Assembly: GCF_000626715.1 (NCBI RefSeq)
Contig: NZ_AQRA01000002.1
Coordinates: forward strand, 124,001-188,000
From: Aquimarina atlantica
GTDB lineage: Bacteria; Bacteroidota; Bacteroidia; Flavobacteriales; Flavobacteriaceae
Reading direction: 5' to 3'
DNA: 64,000 nt
Shown here piece by piece: positions 9,364 to 18,033 of this stretch (the stretch's first letter is position 1; each line of letters begins with the position of its first letter). Under the pieces are notes generated by a model that was not told the origin of the DNA, did not search any database, and worked only from the letters and a program-made list of their open reading frames with translations. The position numbers and the translations under genes are program-made.

Positions 9364-9978
9364 TTATAACAAACTTGCTAGGTCCTCTGCAATATTTGCA
9401 CCTTTGTCCTTGTTATACCAAACTTGTAAATCTTGTTTAAACTCTGGGTCTAAGCTACCGTGTCTCTCTTTATAATCATTTACCATTTGTGTTGCTACAG
9501 AAGGTCTGGGGCCCCATGAATTTAATACTTCTTTGTTTTGATTATCATACACAATTAATTTAGGTATTGATTTTCCTCCGTTGGTTAAAAAATTATTCAT
9601 CAACTTATCGTGATCATCTCTAGAGATAATTTTTAAATCTATCCCATCATTTAATTCTGCAAGTTTATTTAATACAGGTAATACATGTGCAGCATCTCCA
9701 CACCATCCCTCTGTTAATACCACCCAGGTTACATTTAGATCGGCATTAGAAAATGAAGTACTAATCGACTCATCTATTTTTAAAGTCTTATCCCATCGTT
9801 TCATTCTACGATCATTAAGCATACTATAATTTGTTAATGCTTCAGACTGTTCGTGACCAGTAGATTTATTTTCGGTTAGTAAGTCACTAATCAGGTTCTT
9901 GTATTCCTGGTATGTATAGGAATTATCAATTCCTTGAGTTATCAATTCGGGTATTGTCATTGTAGTAGGTTGTTCCAT
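9364..9978 (-). CDS. Thioredoxin-family protein lacking CxxC
   Basis: A 204-residue cytoplasmic protein starting at ATG 9978 (MEQPTTMTIPEL); the frame extends ten codons further but that stretch is untypical. The central thioredoxin fold is marked by WVVLTEGWCGDAAHVLPVLNKLAE, followed by KIISRDDHDKLMNNFLTNGGKSIPKLIVYD with the cis-Pro (SIPKL) of thioredoxins. The usual WCxxC is WCGDA, so only the first Cys remains. Such one-Cys thioredoxin-like proteins are common in Bacteroidota; a bacillithiol- or thiol-linked or chaperone role would be speculation. It is convergent with the repeat lipoprotein across a shared hairpin. Confidence 0.85.
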   Translation of the reverse strand: MEQPTTMTIPELITQGIDNSYTYQEYKNLISDLLTENKSTGHEQSEALTNYSMLNDRRMKRWDKTLKIDESISTSFSNADLNVTWVVLTEGWCGDAAHVLPVLNKLAELNDGIDLKIISRDDHDKLMNNFLTNGGKSIPKLIVYDNQNKEVLNSWGPRPSVATQMVNDYKERHGSLDPEFKQDLQVWYNKDKGANIAEDLASLL

Positions 9979-10265
9979 AATTATAGGTCTCAAAAATAGG
10001 TAAAACAATATTTTTACATCAAAAACGCATAGATCAAAATCATATAACTATCAATTTTTGAAGGTTTCCTATACATAGACGATAGTTATCTTTAAAACTT
10101 ACAGATATTCTATTTACCCTGAAAACAGTGAGTACGTTTATACGGTTAATAGTGTACTCTACATACGATTAGATTTGAATCTTTGTATTCTAATCTTTTT
10201 TTAGATTTTGATATAAAACAGACATACATATATGCTAAAAAGTAGCTCATAACAAATATAATTAT

Positions 10266-12539
10266 ATGGAATCTCCCAAAAATACCGGATCAAAAAACAG
10301 TAAAACAAAAACAGATAAAGATTACGCTATAGAATTTGAATCTGCAATGAAAAACTGGGGAGAATATTATTCAGACTGGGCAGGATGCAAAAATATTTAT
10401 GTTGGCGAAGATCGAGAGATAAAAGGTAATACCATCTATCCCGAAAGCGGGGATTGGGTTGTAAATGACATAAGAGGTAAAAGTGGTACCTATGGCATTG
10501 ATCATGAATCTTCTAGAATCTATAAAGTAAAACTAAAAAACCCAGAACACTACCCCGAAGTAGATTATAAACAACAAGCATTAAAACTAAAAGTCGATGC
10601 GGTAGCACTTATGGAACGATACCATTGGTTCTCAATGTTTTTTAGAGATTGGGCACATCAAACCGAAGTAACTCCCTATAGCATATGGGATACTCCCGAT
10701 GACATAGACAAAGACTATGAAAATGAAAAAATCGAATTCGTAAATGATCCTCATTTAGCTTTATATTGGTTGTTACATTTTGGTTTTTCCTTAGATAAAA
10801 GATATGAGGAAGTAAAAAACATAGTACTTACTAATCAATTAGAAGAACAACTAGAATATTTTAAAATGGCTCTTGGTTTTTTTAATGCAACCGATGCTTT
10901 TTATGATCTACAGATACATGACGAATATTCTTATTGTGATGAGGAGGATAGTTTTGAAAGCTTATTCTTAAGAAGACGTTCATACTTAGTGTTTAATACC
11001 CAATCTTATGAATATAGAGGGAGAGAAGATAATATACAACAATGGTGGTTGTCTATAATTATATATCCCGAGGCAGAAAAAAACATGATCAAACGCATGC
11101 GATGGCTAAAAAACAACTTGAAAAAATATAATAAATGGGCTGAGTTTGATGAAATAACCAAAACGGCTACAACACAAGAAATTAGTTTACTATCTTATAC
11201 ATTGGCATGTAACCCCAATACAAAAGACAAAACAAAATATGCTAATCTTTTTTTAGAAGAACTCCTCGACGGAAAGAAAATCTGGAAAGAAAACATACGG
11301 CGTAAGTTTGCACAAATCATGATTTGGGATTTAAAAGATCTTTTTACAGAAAAAGATATTCTTAAAAAAGTGGTCAATTTTTACTTCAAAGGCAATACTG
11401 CTTCCAAAGAATATGCAGATTTATTAACTGTAATGGGAGAATCTACTCCAGATTCTGATACCGTTCAAAAGATTTTAGGGAAACTCACTAATATTTTTAA
11501 AGATTATGATGATTTTGAAATGAATACCGCCGAAAAAGAACGTTTATATAAAAAAACAGACGCTGTATTTTCTTCTCTAGAAGAAAAACTACTATATCAG
11601 GTTATAGAAAACATTAGTGAATATGAACTATCAAAACGTGCTTTTCATTTTCTGTACCTAAATGATCTTCCCGGGAAACAAAAAACTATTACACAACTGT
11701 TTTCTAAATTAGGATTATATCATCATGATATTCTCGAAATTTTCACAAAAGAGTTTCCTCACTTAATCAAAGATGAGAATGATCCCAATATCAAAATTGT
11801 AAAATCATGGTTTATACTATCGGAAAGTAAATTTGAAAGTAAGTATAATGCAGAAAAAGCTCCTGGAGTTGCCTGTATGTTTTTCCTGAATGTTTTACAC
11901 TTACCCGATATTTTTAATTTCGTTGTCAACACATTATTACTTGATGAAGACACCCTTCAAAAAATACCACACTTATCAGAAGCTATTTTCACAAAATTAC
12001 TTTCTAAAGAATATGACACTAAAATAAACCCTACTAATAGCTTTAATAAAGAGCAAATTGAAACTATGCTCGAAAATACCTTTACGTTTTTGGAAAAAAA
12101 CCATTCCAAAATTCCCGGAGGCAGCACTGAAGCCATTCGTACCATTTATTACTGTGAGAATCCACTAGCAAAAAACTGGATCAAAGAACATCACAGAAGC
12201 ACCAGTGTCGAAAAACGTTTTGGAAATATGACCATAGATATGGACGATCTTACCGAAGAAATAAATGATGCTTTAGAAAGTGCTCTGGAATTTATTAGAG
12301 ATGCAGAACAAAATATTTATTTAGAATATAAAGATGAAAAATCAGCAAAATTCTGGAAAATAGTGCACTACCAAGAAATTTTTACTATAACTTATGGTAA
12401 AATAGGCACAAAAGGACAATCAAAAACAAAAGAATTTAAGGATATAGACACGGCACATAAAGAAGGAAAAAAGCTTATTGAGCAAAAAATAAAGAAAGGG
12501 TATATATCGACCACTGAAAAATATTTTTATCAGAAATAA
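10266..12539 (+). CDS. Large WGR-domain protein
   Basis: A 757-residue protein with no signal peptide. The final 75 residues are a WGR domain: IYLEYKDEKSAKFWKIVHY, then TYGKIGTKGQSKTKEF, then AHKEGKKLIEQKIKKGY. WGR domains occur in PARPs and in bacterial proteins related to the molybdate metabolism regulator annotation, and are thought to bind nucleic acid ends or protein partners. The N-terminal region (about 25-100) has many aromatic residues (NWGEYYSDWAGCKNIYVGED), and the middle is an all-helical region rich in Lys and Glu that may be repeat-like. It is preceded by about 260 bp of AT-rich DNA that should hold its promoter. The function is unknown. Confidence 0.8.
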   Translation: MESPKNTGSKNSKTKTDKDYAIEFESAMKNWGEYYSDWAGCKNIYVGEDREIKGNTIYPESGDWVVNDIRGKSGTYGIDHESSRIYKVKLKNPEHYPEVDYKQQALKLKVDAVALMERYHWFSMFFRDWAHQTEVTPYSIWDTPDDIDKDYENEKIEFVNDPHLALYWLLHFGFSLDKRYEEVKNIVLTNQLEEQLEYFKMALGFFNATDAFYDLQIHDEYSYCDEEDSFESLFLRRRSYLVFNTQSYEYRGREDNIQQWWLSIIIYPEAEKNMIKRMRWLKNNLKKYNKWAEFDEITKTATTQEISLLSYTLACNPNTKDKTKYANLFLEELLDGKKIWKENIRRKFAQIMIWDLKDLFTEKDILKKVVNFYFKGNTASKEYADLLTVMGESTPDSDTVQKILGKLTNIFKDYDDFEMNTAEKERLYKKTDAVFSSLEEKLLYQVIENISEYELSKRAFHFLYLNDLPGKQKTITQLFSKLGLYHHDILEIFTKEFPHLIKDENDPNIKIVKSWFILSESKFESKYNAEKAPGVACMFFLNVLHLPDIFNFVVNTLLLDEDTLQKIPHLSEAIFTKLLSKEYDTKINPTNSFNKEQIETMLENTFTFLEKNHSKIPGGSTEAIRTIYYCENPLAKNWIKEHHRSTSVEKRFGNMTIDMDDLTEEINDALESALEFIRDAEQNIYLEYKDEKSAKFWKIVHYQEIFTITYGKIGTKGQSKTKEFKDIDTAHKEGKKLIEQKIKKGYISTTEKYFYQK

Positions 12540-12673
12540 AAACAAAAAAATATGATTTTAAAGCGAATAATCAGGAATTTAAATAATAACTTTACAAGAA
12601 GGGCATTATACACTTCTCACATTACAGACTCATAGCATTATTTTAAGGGGTTTTCGGTAGAAAATTTAAATAC

Positions 12674-13981
12674 ATGAAAAAATCATTTACTCTAATTATA
12701 CTATTACTAGGAAGTATAACAGCTATTGGTCAGGAAAATAAAATTTATACCACATTACAAGAAGCATTAGTTAATAAAGACCAGGTGTACAAGCTAGACC
12801 TTAGCTATACTAAGCTTACAGAATTATCTGATTCTATAGCTCAACTAAAACATTTACAATACCTTAACCTTGAAGGAAATAAAATAAATAAACTACCCGA
12901 ATCTATTGGAAATCTAAAAAAATTAAGAACACTTAACGTAAAAAAGAATAAACTCGTTGAGCTACCGGGATCTTTTGGTGATTTACAAAACATAGAGGTT
13001 TTGTTTTTATCTGAAAATCAAATTCTTACACTCCCCGAGTCCATTGGGAATTTAAAAAAACTAGGATGGTTATTCTTAAAAAATAATCAAATCAAGATGT
13101 TACCCGAATCCTTTGGTAATCTTGCAAGTCTAAAAAAATTGGATTTAAGACAGAATCAACTTGTCGAGTTATCTAATACTTTTAGTAATCTTACCAGTCT
13201 ACAAGAACTTCTTATAGAAGGAAATCGACTTTCCGAATTACCGTTAACATTTGGGAATCTAAAAAATATAGAAGCACTAAATCTATCTGGCAATCAAATT
13301 GATGAATTGCCCGAATCTTTTGGTGATCTAAATAGTTTAGAATGGTTGATTTGTAAAGAAAATAAATTAGATCGTATTCCTGAAACGTTTGGAAACCTTT
13401 CAAAATTAAAACTTCTGTACCTAAATGCTAATAAAATAAGTGAGTTACCAAAATCCTTTCAGAATCTTACTAATTTAAAAGATCTCAACCTATCTGGTAA
13501 CAGACTTTCTAAATCAGAAAAAGAAACCAGCAAACAATTATTACCAAATTGTGAAATTAATTTTGAGAACAGCTACTACTCTTTGCAGAAGGCCTTAGAA
13601 AACAAAAAAAATGTTGATATCCTATATCTTTCGGATAGTGAACTCACAGAATTACCAGAATCAATAGGAGAGCTTAAAAACTTGCAAAAGCTATATCTTA
13701 TAAGTAATCAACTTAAAAAATTACCAAAATCCTTTGAGAAACTAAAAAAACTAGAAACTCTTTCCTTGTCTTATAACAGTATTACAAGCTTACCAGAATC
13801 CCTGTATAAGCTTAAAAACTTAAAACAACTCTATTTAGATAGTAATAAACTCTCTTCTTTGCCAGAGTCTATAAAAGATTTAAAAAAATTAAAAGTCATT
13901 CATCTATCTGGTAATAATTTATCTGATCTGGAAAAAGAAAAAATTAAAAAACTACTGCCCGATTGTTCGATTTCTTTTTAA
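12674..13981 (+). CDS. Exported leucine-rich-repeat protein, two LRR blocks
   Basis: A 435-residue protein with a signal peptide (MKKSFTLIILLLGSITAIGQ) and almost entirely 23-residue leucine-rich repeats of the type LxxLxLxxNxLxxLPESFGNL. Two blocks are visible: residues about 25-292 (about eleven repeats) and about 293-435 (five or six). Each block opens with a YxxLQxALxNKxxVxxLxLSxxxLTEL cap and closes with a SGNxLSxxEKExxKxLLPxCxIxF cap, so the second is a shortened duplicate of the first. LRR proteins bind proteins or glycans; the partner is unknown. It has no obvious C-terminal sorting signal. Confidence 0.88.
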   Translation: MKKSFTLIILLLGSITAIGQENKIYTTLQEALVNKDQVYKLDLSYTKLTELSDSIAQLKHLQYLNLEGNKINKLPESIGNLKKLRTLNVKKNKLVELPGSFGDLQNIEVLFLSENQILTLPESIGNLKKLGWLFLKNNQIKMLPESFGNLASLKKLDLRQNQLVELSNTFSNLTSLQELLIEGNRLSELPLTFGNLKNIEALNLSGNQIDELPESFGDLNSLEWLICKENKLDRIPETFGNLSKLKLLYLNANKISELPKSFQNLTNLKDLNLSGNRLSKSEKETSKQLLPNCEINFENSYYSLQKALENKKNVDILYLSDSELTELPESIGELKNLQKLYLISNQLKKLPKSFEKLKKLETLSLSYNSITSLPESLYKLKNLKQLYLDSNKLSSLPESIKDLKKLKVIHLSGNNLSDLEKEKIKKLLPDCSISF

Positions 13982-14032
13982 AATAAACAGTATTTTAGAA
14001 TCCTGATCCGTAAAACAAACTAAGAATATACT

Positions 14033-14596
14033 ATGCAAAAACACAGATGTGGCTGGTGTGTTGGCGATCCGCTATATGAGGCCTATCATGATACTGAGTG
14101 GGGGGTACCATTACACGACGAGCAGCTTTTATTTGAATTCTTAATCCTCGAAACTTTTCAGGCAGGTTTGAGTTGGATTACCATTTTACGAAAACGAGAA
14201 AACTTCAGGGTTGCTTTTGATAATTTTGATTATAAAATCGTTGCTAAATATAACGATACAAAGAAAGAAGAATTATTACAAAATGCAGGAATCATTCGCA
14301 ATAAACTAAAAGTAAATTCTGCAATAACCAATGCTCAGAATTTTATTAAAATACAAGAAGAGTTTGGCAGTTTTAATACATATATCTGGAGTTTTGTAGA
14401 CGGAAAACAAGTTCAGAACAGTTGGCCTCATTATAAAGATTGCCCGGCGACTACAGAAATTTCTGATATGGTAAGTAAAGATTTAAAAAAACGAGGGTTT
14501 AAGTTTGTGGGTTCTACCGTTATCTATGCTTTTATGCAGGCTATTGGTATGGTAAACGATCACGAAGTAGGTTGTTTTAGATACAAAGAAGTTTAA
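14033..14596 (+). CDS. tag: DNA-3-methyladenine glycosylase I
   Basis: Base-excision repair glycosylase that removes 3-methyladenine from DNA. The 187-residue protein has the family opening HRCGWCVGDPLYEAYHDTEWGVP, with the zinc ligands Cys6 and His19 (further ligands lie near the C-terminus, in NDHEVGCFR) and the catalytic Glu38 region ETFQAGLSWITIL. Length and all motifs are standard. An ACT-domain gene follows after 38 bp on the same strand. Confidence 0.95.
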   Translation: MQKHRCGWCVGDPLYEAYHDTEWGVPLHDEQLLFEFLILETFQAGLSWITILRKRENFRVAFDNFDYKIVAKYNDTKKEELLQNAGIIRNKLKVNSAITNAQNFIKIQEEFGSFNTYIWSFVDGKQVQNSWPHYKDCPATTEISDMVSKDLKKRGFKFVGSTVIYAFMQAIGMVNDHEVGCFRYKEV

Positions 14597-14634
14597 CGGT
14601 TTATCACATACCAAACCAATAAAAACATCAAAAG

Positions 14635-15039
14635 ATGAGTGGAGAAACTAATTTAACTACTTTAATCAGAAATATGTCTCCTGTATTACGAGCTGGTGAG
14701 TTTGTTTTTTCTACGGTAAAAAATACAGATCATATTCCCAGAGAAGATAGTATTGGTGAATTTAAAGAACCCGAAGGAGTAACTATTATAATTGATCGTA
14801 AAAAGGCAGAACACCTTAATCTTTCTTATGAATATATTGCTTCATGGATAACTTTAGAAATTCATTCTTCACTTGATGCAGTAGGTCTTACAGCTATTTT
14901 TTCGACAGAATTAGCAAAACATAAGATTAGCTGTAATGTAATTGCCGGCTATTATCATGATCATATTTTTGTTCACAAAAAAGATGAAAATAAAGCAATT
15001 AATGTGCTAAAGAATCTATCTGAGAATTATAAAGGATAG
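14635..15039 (+). CDS. ACT-domain protein (DUF2241-like)
   Basis: A 134-residue soluble protein. The first half (TTLIRNMSPVLRAGEFVFSTV) matches the small DUF2241/ACT_3 domain, and the second half (YEYIASWITLEIHSSLDAVGLTAIFSTELAKHKISCNVIAGYYHDHIFV) is an ACT-like fold, a unit that usually senses amino acids. No enzyme domain is attached. It follows tag by 38 bp and converges on upp, whose stop codon lies 2 bp away, so the region is tightly packed. The ligand is unknown. Confidence 0.82.
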   Translation: MSGETNLTTLIRNMSPVLRAGEFVFSTVKNTDHIPREDSIGEFKEPEGVTIIIDRKKAEHLNLSYEYIASWITLEIHSSLDAVGLTAIFSTELAKHKISCNVIAGYYHDHIFVHKKDENKAINVLKNLSENYKG

Positions 15040-15040
15040 T

Positions 15041-15694
15041 TTACAGTTTTACCCCAAAAGATAAATCTCCTGCATCACCTAGGCCAGGAATAATGTAGCT
15101 CTTATCATTTAATTTTTGATCAACTGCAGCAATCCAGAGATGAGTATTTTTGGGAAAAACATTTTTAATATATGATACCCCTTGCTCTGAGCCTATTACA
15201 GAAACAATATGCACTTGCTCGGGTATACCATGTCTTTTCATCGCAGTAAATGTATTTTCCAGAGTTTTTCCTGTTGCTAGCATTGGATCTGCCAAAATCA
15301 GGGTTTTATTTTTTAAAGAAGGTGAAGCCAGGTATTTTACCACAATTTCAAAATCATCATCATTATCTTTATGATCTCTATATGCCGAAATAAATCCGTT
15401 TTCTGCTGCATCAAAATAATTCAATAATCCTTGATGTAATGGCAATCCAGCTCTAAGAATAGAACACAATACAAGTGCATTTTTAGGCACAGAAATTTCT
15501 TTGGTTCCCAATGGGGTTTGAACTGTTTTAGTTTCATAATCCAACCTTGTGCTTAGTTCGTAACTTAGGATTTCGCCTATTCGTTCGATATTCTTCCTAA
15601 AACGCATGGTGTCTTTCTGTATAGCGATATCTCTTAATTCTAAAACAAATTGATTTAAAATTGATTTTTTTAATCCTAAATTATGAATAACCAT
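15041..15694 (-). CDS. upp: Uracil phosphoribosyltransferase
   Basis: Pyrimidine-salvage enzyme making UMP from uracil and PRPP. The 217-residue protein has the PRPP-binding loop LADPMLATGKTLENTF (about 135-150), CSILRAGLPLHQGLL for phosphate and substrate contacts, and the C-terminal uracil-binding region IIPGLGDAGDLSFG. The N-terminus is slightly longer than in other phyla, as usual in Bacteroidota. It lies 88 bp downstream of aat on the same strand; no terminator is evident between them. Confidence 0.95.
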   Translation of the reverse strand: MVIHNLGLKKSILNQFVLELRDIAIQKDTMRFRKNIERIGEILSYELSTRLDYETKTVQTPLGTKEISVPKNALVLCSILRAGLPLHQGLLNYFDAAENGFISAYRDHKDNDDDFEIVVKYLASPSLKNKTLILADPMLATGKTLENTFTAMKRHGIPEQVHIVSVIGSEQGVSYIKNVFPKNTHLWIAAVDQKLNDKSYIIPGLGDAGDLSFGVKL

Positions 15695-15782
15695 TGATAC
15701 TGCATTTTAAGAAGTTATTAAACCTATTTTTTAAGTTACTTTTTGAAATCATTAAAGATCAGAATAGATTCCTAATCCTATA

Positions 15783-16421
15783 TTATTTCAAATATTTTAT
15801 AAACGTGGCCCTGGTAATTTCTCTGGCACCCAGGCTTGCCAAATGATCGGTATACACCTGGCAATCGATCAATTGTATCTCCTTTTGTATTAACCACTCT
15901 ACCAAGGTAATAAAACCATATTTAGAAGCATTACTTACTTTAGAAAACATGCTCTCACCACAAAATACTTTTTTCTCTTCCAACAAAATCCCATACAAAC
16001 CTCCTACTAAAACAGATTGCTCCCAAACCTCGACAGAAATAGCATATCCTAATTCATGAAGTTTTGCATATGCCTTTTGCATATCGTTTGTAATCCAGGT
16101 ACCTTCTTGTTCTGGACGTTTGATTGTGGCACAGTGTTGCATAACACTTTCGAATGCCTTATTAAATGTTACTTCAAACTTATTTTTTCTGATAAGTTGA
16201 CGCATACTTTTACTTACTCTAAGTTCTGATGGAAAAAGTACCATTCTGGGATCTGGGCTATACCATAGGATTGGTTGATCCTCGTCATACCAGGGAAAAA
16301 TCCCATTATGATATGCCTCTAGTAATCTATCAACAGAAAGATCTCCTCCTATAGCCAAAAGGCCATTAGCATCTGCAAGAGTAACCGACGGAAATTGTAT
16401 TGAATCTGTTAAAATGTACAA
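15783..16421 (-). CDS. aat: Leucyl/phenylalanyl-tRNA-protein transferase
   Basis: Adds Leu or Phe to proteins with N-terminal Arg or Lys, marking them for ClpAP degradation (N-degron pathway). The 212-residue protein has the family signature ANGLLAIGGDLSVDRLLEAYHNGIFPWYDEDQPILWYSPDPRMVL near the N-terminus (read in parts), followed by EGTWITNDMQKAYAKLHELGYA and a GGLYG motif. Length is standard. The start MYILTDSIQFPSV fits. It is separated from the upstream DUF3127 gene by a strong hairpin terminator. Confidence 0.96.
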   Translation of the reverse strand: MYILTDSIQFPSVTLADANGLLAIGGDLSVDRLLEAYHNGIFPWYDEDQPILWYSPDPRMVLFPSELRVSKSMRQLIRKNKFEVTFNKAFESVMQHCATIKRPEQEGTWITNDMQKAYAKLHELGYAISVEVWEQSVLVGGLYGILLEEKKVFCGESMFSKVSNASKYGFITLVEWLIQKEIQLIDCQVYTDHLASLGAREITRATFIKYLK

Positions 16422-16577
16422 AATATACTTATAAACCTTTATACAACGTTAAATATCAATCAGTTGTTTGAATTGACCAAAAAAATCGCAATATTTGTTA
16501 GGACCTTTTAAGATAAATTTTGTTCATCATTGCTTTTTTGAGTTTTATTAAAAGGTTAACCTAAAACCACAATAATG

Positions 16578-16609
16578 AAAAGTCCGATATTATCTTATAT
16601 CGGACTTTT
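16578..16609 (-). terminator. Hairpin terminator after the DUF3127 gene
   Basis: A perfect 13-bp stem, AAAAGTCCGATAT / ATATCGGACTTTT, with loop TATCTT, 34 bp after the DUF3127 stop. The T-tract is longer on the plus strand, but the only gene ending here is on the minus strand. Confidence 0.75.
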
Positions 16610-16642
16610 TTCTTTTTATTAAATAGTGTATTTAAAACCTAT

Positions 16643-17014
16643 TTAGAATGGTAAATCATCATGTTCTTCTTCAGAAAAATCTTTTGCAGGTTCGAAAGCA
16701 TCTACCGGTGGAGTCGGAGGAGCACTTTGAGCCACAGGCTGCAAGCTCTCAATTCTCCAACCCTGGATAGAATTAAAATACTTAGTTTCTCCTTGTGGAT
16801 TTACCCACTCACGACCACGTAAATTAATACTTATTTTCACATCCTGACCAACTTGAAAAGGATTTAATAAGTCACATTTATCCTGAACAAACTCTACCAT
16901 GATATGTTGTGGGTATTGCTCTTCAGTAGTAACTACAATTTCTCTCTTTCTAAAACCATTGCTTCCAAAGGTTTGAGTCTCACCGATCATCTTTACTTTA
17001 CCTTGTACTTCCAT
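16643..17014 (-). CDS. DUF3127 OB-fold-like protein with SSB-type tail
   Basis: A 123-residue protein: MEVQGKVKMIGETQTFGSNGFRKREIVV opens an OB-like barrel (residues 1-85) with many basic residues, followed by a Pro/Ala linker and an acidic tail ending EEEHDDLPF. The DDLPF end matches the C-terminal tip of the SSB in this same window (DDDLPF), which in SSBs docks repair and replication proteins. DUF3127 is a Bacteroidota family without a firm function; single-stranded nucleic-acid binding is my inference from fold and tail. It lies 12 bp downstream of the flavin reductase on the same strand. Confidence 0.85.
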   Translation of the reverse strand: MEVQGKVKMIGETQTFGSNGFRKREIVVTTEEQYPQHIMVEFVQDKCDLLNPFQVGQDVKISINLRGREWVNPQGETKYFNSIQGWRIESLQPVAQSAPPTPPVDAFEPAKDFSEEEHDDLPF

Positions 17015-17026
17015 CTTATTGAATTA

Positions 17027-17899
17027 TTATTTTGCTGCTAAAATGTTCCATGCCGTATCTATATCATCCTGATCGAGATACTGCTTTGCAAATTTATGAA
17101 TTTCTATTAGGTTAGCCTCCCGAATTTTATCCTTAATATCATTATGGTTATTAACAAATTCTAAAGCTTCAGATTTTGCTGGTATTCCTTCTACATTTCC
17201 TAACTTACCTAAATCATTTCCTGTAAAAACAGTACTGTTTCTTACTTCTTCTGGCAATGCATCTACACCAATCCCTATTGAGCTTAATGGTTTAGGCACT
17301 TCAAACATTCCCATATTGGCTCTACTATACCAATTACCACCCATACGAGCAACCTGATCTATTTTATACTGATCTATTCTATTATTTTCGTCCATAACAT
17401 CCTCATTAATATGCATAAGAACAACCTCGCAAATAATAAGATTACCAGCTCCTCCTTCAGTACCCATAGGAACTACCTGGTTAACCTTGCACTCAAACTG
17501 TACCGGTGACTCTCCTACACGATATGCTTTGACTTTTTCTGAAGGAACCATAGTAAGCCCCGATTTCACAAATTCGTTAACTCCTTCTGGATACTCTGTA
17601 CTTGATAATGACATCTGCTGTACAATATCATAATTCACAATATTAATGACTACTTCTTTGGTAGATTTTGCATTTTCTAAGGTATGTTTAGTCGTATTAT
17701 CTCTAACTCTCCTTGCCGGAGAAAAAATAAGAATCGGTGGATTCGCACTAAATACATTAAAAAAACTAAATGGAGATAAATTAGCATTGCCATTTACATC
17801 CATCGTGCTGGCAAAAGCTATAGGTCTGGGACCGATTGCTCCAAGAATTAAACCATGTAATTTTCCTGTAGTAACCTCTGACGGATCGATTGTAATCAT
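17027..17899 (-). CDS. Flavin reductase-family FMN-binding protein
   Basis: Split-barrel flavoprotein of the flavin reductase-like family. The chosen start is ATG 17899 (MITIDPSEVTTGKLHGLILG), giving 290 residues; an upstream start adds ten atypical residues. The FMN-binding part is GAIGPRPIAFASTMDVNGNANLSPFSFFNVFS with PPILIFSPARR, followed by NIVNYDIVQQMSLSSTEYP. The C-terminal third is an extra helical extension. Substrates in such proteins vary, from flavins to quinones, and cannot be told from sequence. It is divergent from the histidine kinase gene; the 134-bp gap must hold both promoters. Confidence 0.85.
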   Translation of the reverse strand: MITIDPSEVTTGKLHGLILGAIGPRPIAFASTMDVNGNANLSPFSFFNVFSANPPILIFSPARRVRDNTTKHTLENAKSTKEVVINIVNYDIVQQMSLSSTEYPEGVNEFVKSGLTMVPSEKVKAYRVGESPVQFECKVNQVVPMGTEGGAGNLIICEVVLMHINEDVMDENNRIDQYKIDQVARMGGNWYSRANMGMFEVPKPLSSIGIGVDALPEEVRNSTVFTGNDLGKLGNVEGIPAKSEALEFVNNHNDIKDKIREANLIEIHKFAKQYLDQDDIDTAWNILAAK

Positions 17900-18033
17900 A
17901 ATTTGTTTTATATTGAGCAAATATACCAAAGTTTGATTCTAGAATCGTTAAAAAAACAGGTTTTAGAATCTGTTTTATAAACAATAAAATCGTTTTAAAA
18001 CGTTTATATTTAGGATTTAGTTAACTAGTCTGT

